From JABDOU01 sp041609995 (GTDB lineage: Bacteria; Actinomycetota; Acidimicrobiia; Spongiisociales; SHLN01): 12,317 bases of DNA. The stretch is taken from positions 1 through 12,317 of the forward strand of contig JBFIPU010000083.1 in assembly GCA_041609995.1 (NCBI GenBank). The letters run 5' to 3'. A program made the translations under genes and the position numbers. The notes below the pieces were generated by a model. The model worked only from the letters and a program-made list of their open reading frames with translations, did no database searches and had not been told where the DNA came from. This document shows, in pieces, positions 7,637 through 12,317 of the stretch (position 1 is the stretch's first letter; every line of letters starts with the position of its first letter).

Positions 7637-8352
7637 ACGGGCATCGGCTGAGATTCTATGTGAAGAAGGGTATCAAGACTCTTCGGTACGAGGGTCCGCA
7701 TACTCTGGCGCTACGGGTGGCTAAGTTGGCCAGCCGCCCGTTCGGCACGCCAGAGATCTCCTCCTGTTGCTACAAGGATCTGACCGCGCCCGTGGTGGCG
7801 CCGGATGCCCGGGTGAGGATCGATATCGCCAGGCTTAGCGATGGCGATGTCGCCCGGCTGGCGCCTGTCATCATCGAGGCAAATCGAATGGCTCGGGGCC
7901 CTGCCGGAAGAATGGACCTGGAATCAGCAGAGAAGCATGTTCGCAAGAGGCTTGAAGCGGGGGCCGTGTGTTTTGTGGCCTCGTACGAAGACGAGCTTAT
8001 CCATTACAACTGGATCTTTCCCGGTATGCCGTGGCAAATAAGCCGCCTTCTCAGCTTCGTACCGGCGACGTCAACCGAAGCCCTGCTTGACGATGCCTTC
8101 ACGCTCGAGAAGTGGCGCGGCAATGGCATCCATGGAGCAGTCCATGCGCGCATGCTCCAATTCCTGCAACGATCGGGTTACACGAGGTCGTACACGAATG
8201 TGGACATCGGTAACCGATCCTCTAGGAAGGCTCTTAACCAGTTGGGCTACACGTGTTTCAGCACCGTCATTCTCTTTGAGGCTCGCTGGTCGGGCAGGAA
8301 GCGGATGGTACGAATCGGCCGGCCGCTCACACAATTCCGGGTCGGGAGCTGA
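7633..8352 (+). CDS. GNAT-family N-acetyltransferase
   Basis: A 239-residue predicted acyltransferase using acetyl-CoA. The C-terminal half has the GNAT core: CFVASYEDELIHY (strand), then LEKWRGNGIHGAVHARML (159-174), whose R-G-N-G-I-H is the acetyl-CoA pyrophosphate loop (motif A), then NVDIGNRSSRKALNQLGY (189-206), the motif B asparagine/serine helix. The N-terminal 60 residues are basic and not recognised. Start: TTG 7633 makes a 4-base overlap (TTGA) with the preceding stop, matching the operon's style. GTG 7660 is a reasonable alternative (230 residues). Neither has a strong Shine-Dalgarno. Its place right behind an acyl-CoA synthetase alpha subunit recalls PatZ/Pat lysine acetyltransferases, where the two modules are fused, but the substrate here could equally be a small molecule. 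Confidence 0.75.
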   Translation: MNGHRLRFYVKKGIKTLRYEGPHTLALRVAKLASRPFGTPEISSCCYKDLTAPVVAPDARVRIDIARLSDGDVARLAPVIIEANRMARGPAGRMDLESAEKHVRKRLEAGAVCFVASYEDELIHYNWIFPGMPWQISRLLSFVPATSTEALLDDAFTLEKWRGNGIHGAVHARMLQFLQRSGYTRSYTNVDIGNRSSRKALNQLGYTCFSTVILFEARWSGRKRMVRIGRPLTQFRVGS

Positions 8353-8396
8353 CGCAGCCTTCCCGGGTGCCCGATCACGCTCGAACCCACATGTCT

Positions 8397-8453
8397 CGGA
8401 AAAGCGCGCTTTTTCCCGGACGACCGGTCAACCGGTACTCAACCGTGGTCGTC
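8397..8453. terminator. Symmetric sequences between convergent genes
   Basis: Two structures lie between the converging genes. AAAA-GCGCGC-TTTT (8400-8413, flanked by GG and CC) is a near-palindrome with A and T runs on its two sides. GACGACC (8419-8425) with GGTCGTC (8447-8453) is a perfect 7-bp inverted repeat spanning the stop of the minus-strand gene. They may end transcription in both directions. The first has a tiny loop and is not a textbook terminator, so function is uncertain. Confidence 0.4.
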
Positions 8454-9476
8454 TGCCCACCTGAGCACGCGGAGTGCACGCAGGGTGATCCATCGTGAGG
8501 GCTCACCTGGACGCTCATCGAGGTCGAACCAGGTTCGTCCTTCCGGGGTCCAATCAAGATCCCACCGGCCGTTGTCGCGGCGTCTAGAGCGGATGTACTG
8601 GATCCCCTCGCCAAGGCGGGGATCCGGGCGGGTCTCGTCATTGAGGCCCACGGCTCTGATGAAGTAATCCAGGCCACGCAGCACGTCATAAAACCAGCGG
8701 CTTGGATGGGTGAGCTGAAGGAACCGCTCGTCGGCCGGTTCGCCTGTCGCGAGCCTCCTAAACAGGTGCCGCTGCAGAAGGAACTCCTCACCCGACCGTC
8801 GTGCGTCGCGGGATTCCGGAGTTCCTCCGGTAGCCCGCTCGAACGCGACGAGTCCTTCGAGCACGTTGATGGTGGTGTTGAACGACGATCGGAGTGAGCC
8901 GCTCTCGGCCTCACAGTTCCACCCGCCGTCGGACAGCACCTCCCCGACCAAGCGATTGACGATCGGGCTCATGTCGACGCCGAAGTAGGTGCCGTTGGCG
9001 ACCAGCGCCCCATTGATACAGGGCTCGACCTCGCCTTCCCAGTACGGCTGGCGTTCGTGCTCCCAGCGGCAGTTGGCCCCGATCAGCTCGACGGACTGCT
9101 GCATGCGATCGGAATCCGGGTCTACTCCAAACTCGCGCAACAGGGCGAGCACATGAGAGGTGGAGGTCCACGGCTGTCCTTCGCCGCGCCACGGCTTGCC
9201 CGGTCCCTGGAAGGCTTCGGGTCCCGGCCATACGAAGCCTGCAGGAAAGTGGGCACCACCCGCCCATTGGCCGTCGTCATCCTGAGCGGCGAGCAGTTGT
9301 GCACCCCACCCTTCGTTTTCAACCTTGGCGCGCTCGGCTGCCCACTCCGGCTTGGGCAAGTCGAGAAGTTCTCGCATCACCTGCCAGCGAATCGAAGGAT
9401 CGGAGTCGAGCAGCCACCTGATCACCTCGGGGTGCTCACTCTGACGTGGGGCACGTCGCTGGGCGGGATGGTTCAT
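8439..9476 (-). CDS. Squalene-cyclase-like alpha/alpha-toroid protein, function unknown
   Basis: A 345-residue protein with the repetitive look of the terpenoid cyclase/prenyltransferase alpha/alpha toroid. The hallmark Gly/Trp-rich turns recur: QDDDGQWAGG (65-74), LSDGGWNCEA (181-190), RDNGRWDLD (300-308), and a closing SRWITLRALRVLRW (327-340). The opening DSDPSIRWQVMRELLDL (24-40) is typical of a bacterial group often labelled squalene cyclase. It is about half the length of true squalene-hopene cyclases and lacks the DXDD proton-donor motif, so hopanoid synthesis is not expected; a binding or unknown enzymatic role is possible. The start at ATG 9476 is chosen because it overlaps the stop of the upstream remnant (ATGA) and sits just before the conserved N-terminus; the longer frame to 9557 would run inside that remnant. 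Shine-Dalgarno is weak. Confidence 0.75.
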   Translation of the reverse strand: MNHPAQRRAPRQSEHPEVIRWLLDSDPSIRWQVMRELLDLPKPEWAAERAKVENEGWGAQLLAAQDDDGQWAGGAHFPAGFVWPGPEAFQGPGKPWRGEGQPWTSTSHVLALLREFGVDPDSDRMQQSVELIGANCRWEHERQPYWEGEVEPCINGALVANGTYFGVDMSPIVNRLVGEVLSDGGWNCEAESGSLRSSFNTTINVLEGLVAFERATGGTPESRDARRSGEEFLLQRHLFRRLATGEPADERFLQLTHPSRWFYDVLRGLDYFIRAVGLNDETRPDPRLGEGIQYIRSRRRDNGRWDLDWTPEGRTWFDLDERPGEPSRWITLRALRVLRWADDHG

Positions 9477-9598
9477 GGGATCTCGGCTGATAATCGCAGT
9501 GCCCGTTTCATGAGGAGACTCGATTCCGCTCGCAGTGCGATCATATCGTCTGGCCACTGCTGCGAGTTCTCGATGTAGACGTCGATGTCCGGGTTAAT
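9473..9598 (-). pseudogene. Truncated YdeI/DUF1801-like gene stub
   Basis: Reading leftward from 9598 the frame gives INPDIDVYIENSQQWPDDMI and then ALRA. This resembles the start of YdeI/DUF1801 proteins (usually MNPK-VD-Y---A-KWQ-E---LR). The first codon is ATT where ATG would be expected. The similarity ends after ALRA, where the family would continue for about 80-150 residues, and the frame closes at TGA 9475-9473. That TGA overlaps the ATG of the toroid-protein gene (ATGA), so the junction still looks like a working operon overlap. The upstream side runs into the 155-base repeat about 20 bases away, and an open GTG frame continues into it. I infer a gene broken by rearrangement. The family match is from memory and short. 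Confidence 0.35.
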
Positions 9599-9619
9599 GA
9601 TCGGTCCAGCGACCGTTGG

Positions 9620-9774
9620 CTGGTTCGCGTTCTGTCGTGCCGGGCCCACCAAGCAAGACACGTTCGAACCGTGAATTCGAGTTCTGACCTCTGGGAATGC
9701 GCTGCCGCGGCCAGTACGTCCTGTTAGGTAACCCGACAGGACGCGTTTGAACCCGACGCGCTCAATATGTGCCG
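9620..9774. repeat. 155-base direct repeat, copy A
   Basis: Matches 11315-11468 with six mismatches and one single-base gap by eye, about 95% identity, in the same orientation. It is internally symmetric: GGTTC (9622-9626) plus GCGTTCTGTCG (9627-9637) can pair with CGACAGGACGC (9734-9744) plus GAACC (9749-9753), with a GTTT bulge and one G-T pair. A competing hairpin is CGTCCTGT (9717-9724) with ACAGGACG (9736-9743). The centre contains CACGTTCGAACCGTG (9659-9673). No protein-like conservation is seen between copies. Confidence 0.9.
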
Positions 9775-9804
9775 TTTTTCGCGCGTGTACTGGTCGCGCT
9801 CGTT

Positions 9805-9833
9805 ACCGCTCATAGTCGGTGATCTGGAGCGGT
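9805..9833 (+). repeat. Inverted repeat beside copy A
   Basis: ACCGCTC (9805-9811) and GAGCGGT (9827-9833) form a perfect 7-bp stem with a 15-base loop, followed on the + strand by TTGTT. It could terminate stray + strand transcription leaving the repeat. No + strand gene lies upstream, so its role is unclear. Confidence 0.4.
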
Positions 9834-9865
9834 TTGTTGATGGGTTCGATGTGGGGCTGACATCT

Positions 9866-9904
9866 TTCACGTGAAGGAACCCCCACCGGAGCAGGGGTCC
9901 CTTC
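9866..9904 (-). terminator. Terminator-like hairpin after the secreted-protein gene
   Basis: GAAGGAACCCC (9873-9883) pairs with GGGGTCCCTTC (9894-9904), an 11-position stem with one A-C mismatch and a 10-base loop. It begins 21 bases past the stop codon of the minus-strand gene. It is abutted by the perfect palindrome TTCACGTGAA (9866-9875). On the minus strand no clear U-tract follows, so it is either a weak intrinsic terminator or an mRNA 3'-end stabiliser. Confidence 0.55.
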
Positions 9905-9924
9905 GGTTCGCTGGTGGTTGGTTC

Positions 9925-11031
9925 TTAGATAGTCGAGTCGTATAGGGCACCTCCGTCGACGGCGGTGTCCTTGACGTCGTGGGGGACTCCCACTGTTACG
10001 GTGCCGGAGCAGGTTCCCCCGTTGCCATCATCAGCGGTGTAAGCAATGTGATAGACCCGCCCATCGCCAGGCACCTTCTTGGTACCGGCTCGTTCGGCCC
10101 GAACCGCCGCGGTGTCGGTCCCAACCCCCGTGGCGTCCGGTGTGAACGACCCATCACCCAAGGTGTCGGTCGGCTCGTCCTGCCAGACTGAGTCGATGTT
10201 GATGGTGACCGGGTCACCGTCGGGATCGGTCACCCCCTCAACAGTGATGTCAACGAATTTGTGGTTCGGTGGCCACAGCGTGTCGAGGCTCGGAGTCGCA
10301 TTGGAACAGTCGGGAGCCTGGTTGACAAGAGGAGCAAACTGGATGCTGTCGATCCCAGTGGTGTCACCGGTGGCCGAGTTCACGTCTGTGAAGACTATTG
10401 AGCCAATGTCGTTGCCAGAACTACTAACCCCCATGAAATACAGGTTGTTTCTTTGGAAGTTGAAAGCAACCGAAGATGCACTGCCTAGGGAAGTTCCTGT
10501 GCCGTTTGCCCCGGTAAACGCTTCGATCGTCAGCGGATTGCTCCCCGAAGGGTTGTAGTAATCGATCACGAAAAGTCCTACGCCGAGGACTGGTTGGGCG
10601 AACGAGATAGTAAGGCTGGACGGAGAACCGCCATCAAATAGGAAATTTGACGTTGGGTGCACACCCTCACCCGGAGACAGGGGCGGCGTGACAGTATTGC
10701 CTTGTCCCGGCCCCGCGCCAAACTGAACTTGGTTGACATCTCCGCTTGGCGTCAGGGTCACGCCATCGGATAGAGCGTAAAAATTGCTTTGTAATGCGCC
10801 CAGAGGATGTGCATCGAAGTCTACATTCGTGTTAATAGCGCCGCCTAGCCCAGTGACGGAGGTGCCCCAGTCGGTCGAGTTTGTCGTGGGATTGTTTGTA
10901 AAGAACGTCACCACCGGTGGCGCCGCCGAGGTTGTCCCAACCAGCGGACTAAGGCCGACGACTAGCCCCATCGCCAGTATCAAGGCCGTCAGCACAGCGC
11001 CTAGGCGTGTGCGGATAGATTGATGAGTCAT
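9925..11031 (-). CDS. Secreted two-domain beta-sandwich protein
   Basis: A 368-residue exported protein. An N-terminal signal peptide (MTHQSIRTR, hydrophobic 11-31, probable cleavage after SAA at 35-37) is followed by a Gly/Ser/Thr-rich beta domain (about 66-233) resembling the jelly-roll domain of PEP-CTERM-type exported proteins: FDAHPLG, DGGSPSSLTISFAQPVLGVG, IDSIQF. A second domain (238-352) contains APDCSNA, LWPPNHKFVDITVEGVTDPD, QDEP, VRAER and GRVYHIAYTADDG, a bacterial Ig-like repeat type found in secreted surface proteins. C242 and C341 could form a disulfide. There is no LPXTG, PEP-CTERM or C-terminal membrane anchor, so it is probably released or held by other means. ATG 11031 is chosen over TTG 11052 because AAAGGA lies seven bases upstream of it. 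It is bracketed by the 155-base repeats. Function is unknown; adhesion or matrix are guesses. Confidence 0.8.
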   Translation of the reverse strand: MTHQSIRTRLGAVLTALILAMGLVVGLSPLVGTTSAAPPVVTFFTNNPTTNSTDWGTSVTGLGGAINTNVDFDAHPLGALQSNFYALSDGVTLTPSGDVNQVQFGAGPGQGNTVTPPLSPGEGVHPTSNFLFDGGSPSSLTISFAQPVLGVGLFVIDYYNPSGSNPLTIEAFTGANGTGTSLGSASSVAFNFQRNNLYFMGVSSSGNDIGSIVFTDVNSATGDTTGIDSIQFAPLVNQAPDCSNATPSLDTLWPPNHKFVDITVEGVTDPDGDPVTINIDSVWQDEPTDTLGDGSFTPDATGVGTDTAAVRAERAGTKKVPGDGRVYHIAYTADDGNGGTCSGTVTVGVPHDVKDTAVDGGALYDSTI

Positions 11032-11193
11032 TCGTTTTTCCTTTCGGGACAAACGGGGGGATTGATCGACGAGGTGGTCCGGTTCAATCCGGCATTGGAG
11101 AATCTCTCCACCGGTGCGGCCACCTTGCCCTTATCGGGTTTCCCTCCTTCACCCAGGGCGTTGGTTTGAACCTACTCACTAGACACAGAGTGA
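11032..11193 (-). promoter_or_regulatory. Structured leader of the secreted-protein gene
   Basis: Reading toward the gene on the minus strand, four hairpins follow each other. TCACT/AGTGA occupies 11189-11193 and 11176-11180. A nested stem of GCCCT+GGGT with ACCC+AGGGC occupies 11127-11159. CCGG-GGAGA with TCTCC-CCGG occupies 11089-11114. GGATTGA/TCAATCC occupies 11084-11090 and 11059-11065. The Shine-Dalgarno AAAGGA and ATG come right after. I could not match it to a known riboswitch: it lacks the core motifs I remember for c-di-GMP-I, glycine, TPP and cobalamin. No promoter was confidently located. Confidence 0.45.
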
Positions 11194-11314
11194 TGTCGGA
11201 TCGAACAGTTGAATGTTTTCGCGAGCAAAAACGCGATCGGGAAAAAGACGAAGGGTAAGCTACAACACACCTAGCCGCCCGTAACCGGCAATCTTCGCTA
11301 TTGGGTCCTCGGCG

Positions 11315-11468
11315 CTGGTTCGCGTTCTGTCCTGCTAGGGCCACCAAGCAAGACACGTTCGAACCGTGAGTTCGAGTTCTGACCTCTGGGAATGCGCTGC
11401 CGCGGCCAGTACGTCCTGTTAGGTACCCGAGAGGACGCGTTTGAACCCGACGCGCTCAATATGTGCCG
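11315..11468. repeat. 155-base direct repeat, copy B
   Basis: Second copy of the element at 9620-9774, same orientation, one base shorter. The outer GGTTC/GAACC arms are kept, but the inner arm has become GCGTTCTGTCC against CGAGAGGACGC. Its dyad is therefore weaker than in copy A, and the small hairpin CGTCCTGT/ACAGGACG has one mismatch. It lies upstream of the promoter side of the secreted-protein gene. Sequence identity stops sharply at GTGCCG on the right and at CTGGTT on the left in both copies. Confidence 0.9.
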
Positions 11469-11849
11469 ATACAGCGCACACGGCGGAATGGGCGTTCGTG
11501 CGCCTGATCTGGTGATCCCGCGCAATGCGGGTGGGTAGCCTCGATTATGCCGGTGGTGGCGATAAGCCCTTCCGCTCGCCTGGGATGGGTCGGAGGTGTT
11601 GGGGTGAAGTTCGGACTGTTTGGCTCGCACGATGCCGTTCCGCCGGCATTCGCCGGCAGAGGCCAGACCGGCAGACCAGGCGCAGCCGACCAGTTGGCTC
11701 AGGTTCTCGGGGTATAGAATCCAATGGCGCCGGAACGTCCGGCCGGCCCTATGGGCAACGCCACGCCCGACTCCGGTTCGATGCTCCGGCAGGGGCTCGA
11801 CTGAGCAGCCGACCCGAGTCCGTCACCAGGCCCATTACAGGAGCTGCTC
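11469..11849. other. Gap holding a gene remnant and weak promoter signals
   Basis: Between copy B and the MDMPI gene there is no full gene. It contains TAGCCT (11536-11541), a possible -10 box, ahead of the short frame at 11604. It also has a doubled CGCCGGCA (11641-11648 and 11651-11658) and TAGAAT (11715-11720) with TTGGCT 15 bases upstream, a weak promoter candidate for the last gene. Several longer antisense frames here are composition artefacts. Confidence 0.4.
11604..11717 (+). pseudogene. Short ORF with a luciferase-like start, probable remnant
   Basis: GTG 11604 has GGAGG (11592-11596) seven bases upstream, an ideal ribosome-binding site. The peptide begins MKFGLFGS, the characteristic opening of F420-dependent luciferase-like monooxygenases, then turns into an unrelated Gly/Ala/Arg-rich sequence and stops at TAG 11715-11717 after 37 residues. 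A genuine enzyme of that family is over 300 residues, and no other frame nearby continues it. I infer the 5' end of a deleted gene; a real small peptide is possible. Eight matching residues is thin evidence. Confidence 0.3.
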
Positions 11850-12317
11850 TTGCCCACCATCCTCGAATTCCGACACCACACATCGGCCATCGAGGAGGCA
11901 GGGATTCGGTTGGCGGAGCTCGCTGCGGCAGCGGGCGAGGAGACGAAGGTTCTGACATGCCCAGAGTGGAACGTGCGGACCCTCGTCGCCCACCAGGCAA
12001 TGGTGCACAGATGGGCGACCGCCCACGTCACGGGCACGGACCCCTCCACCGTGCCGAGCCAGACGGACATCGGCCGTTCCGGCGTCGACCTCCACGACTA
12101 CTACGCCGAGGGCCTGCGTCGCCTGCTGGAGGCACTCGACGCGGCGCCCGCCGACCTCGAGGCGATGGTATTCCTGAACGATGCGCCCGCCGCACGCGAG
12201 TTCTGGGCGCGTCGCCAGGCGCACGAGACGACGGTGCACATGGTCGACGCCCTGGCGGCGAGGCTCGGACGTCTCCCCACTATCGCCGAGGCAGCCGTCG
12301 ACCGCGATCTCGCGCTC
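11850..12317 (+). CDS. MDMPI-family (DinB-like) mycothiol-dependent enzyme, 5' part
   Basis: The first 156 residues of a protein of the maleylpyruvate isomerase/mycothiol-dependent (TIGR03083-like) family, metal-binding four-helix-bundle enzymes that use mycothiol. CPEWNVRTLVAHQAMVHRWA (37-56) matches the family's C-P-W-V-DLVAH----VHRWA core, and FWARRQAHETTVHMVDA (118-134) gives the second metal-binding segment. H48, E126 and H130 are the likely metal ligands by analogy with the corynebacterial enzyme. The start is TTG 11850, with AGGAG (11839-11843) six bases upstream; the N-terminal length then fits the family. The frame is open to the last base of the window, so the C-terminal part (family size roughly 200-260 residues) is missing only because of the window edge. 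The substrate is unknown. Confidence 0.82.
   Translation, partial: MPTILEFRHHTSAIEEAGIRLAELAAAAGEETKVLTCPEWNVRTLVAHQAMVHRWATAHVTGTDPSTVPSQTDIGRSGVDLHDYYAEGLRRLLEALDAAPADLEAMVFLNDAPAAREFWARRQAHETTVHMVDALAARLGRLPTIAEAAVDRDLAL

Larger units (their letters stand above)
9620..11468. mobile_element. Candidate repeat-bracketed cassette
   Basis: Two directly oriented 155-base repeats delimit a segment carrying one secreted-protein gene with its own structured leader and terminator-like hairpin. No transposase, integrase or resolvase is present, so any mobility would depend on functions elsewhere or on homologous recombination between the repeats. The inside of the gene (for instance 10400-10560) is visibly richer in A/T than the flanking operons. 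The cassette interpretation is inference; the repeat pair itself is observed. Confidence 0.35.

Noticed and set aside
9620..9661. Same GTG-initiated peptide start (MSCLV...QNANQ) on the minus strand in both repeat copies, suggesting a coding repeat
   Set aside because: The four base differences between copies in this stretch change three amino acids, the frames diverge right after the repeat, and no ribosome site is present. It looks non-coding.
9659..9685. GTTCGAACC-like words resembling a tRNA T-loop
   Set aside because: No acceptor, D or anticodon arms can be folded around them; they are part of the repeat's own palindromes.
9723..9729. GTTAGGT in each repeat fits the integron core site GTTRRRY
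   Set aside because: No matching RYYYAAC box lies at the proper distance in either orientation, no integrase is present, and the gene orientation relative to the site does not fit a standard attC cassette. A seven-base degenerate match is weak.
11031..11165. Short minus-strand frame upstream of the secreted-protein gene whose stop overlaps its ATG (possible leader peptide)
   Set aside because: It has only internal GTG candidates without a good ribosome site, and it overlaps the leader hairpins, which explain the sequence better. The ATGA overlap alone is not enough.

Overview
The window looks like a chromosomal segment of a high-GC actinobacterium. Supporting signs are the GC-rich composition, frequent TTG/GTG starts, chained ATGA start/stop overlaps, and a mycothiol-dependent (MDMPI-type) enzyme at the right edge, since mycothiol is an actinobacterial thiol. 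An Acidimicrobiia-like source is my guess from gene style only; nothing in the window fixes the taxon.

Layout. (1) 140-701: a compact mazEF-type toxin-antitoxin pair behind a promoter that probably yields a leaderless mRNA. (2) 702-1471: about 770 bases with no convincing gene, holding two adjacent inverted repeats (923-975) and, at its end, the probable promoter region of the next operon. (3) 1472-8352: a seven-gene operon on the + strand. It contains a lipoprotein solute-binding protein (livK-like), two permeases (livH, livM), two ATPases (livG, livF), an NDP-forming acyl-CoA synthetase alpha subunit, and a GNAT acetyltransferase. From livH on every junction is an overlap (4 or 14 nt). Only livK-livH is separated, by 125 nt containing two hairpins. 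The natural reading is import of a small carboxylate or amino-acid-like compound coupled to CoA metabolism, though the matching synthetase beta subunit is not here. (4) 8397-8453: symmetric sequences between convergent genes. (5) 9598-8439 (- strand): a squalene-cyclase-fold (alpha/alpha toroid) protein without the catalytic DXDD motif. It is translationally coupled to the broken remnant of a small upstream gene.

(6) 9620-11468: the most unusual part. Two direct copies of a 155-base repeat (about 95% identical, with internal dyad symmetry) bracket a - strand cassette. The cassette holds one secreted two-domain beta-sandwich protein, a terminator-like hairpin after it, and about 135 nt of four consecutive hairpins in its leader. 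Parts of the cassette are visibly richer in A/T than the neighbours. Gene remnants lie on both outer sides: a YdeI/DUF1801-like stub on the left and a short luciferase-like start with a perfect Shine-Dalgarno on the right. This suggests insertion or recombination at these repeats. (7) 11850-12317: the 5' part of an MDMPI-family gene, cut by the window edge.

All calls come from reading the sequence and its translations. No database search was possible, so family names rest on recognised motifs and lengths.
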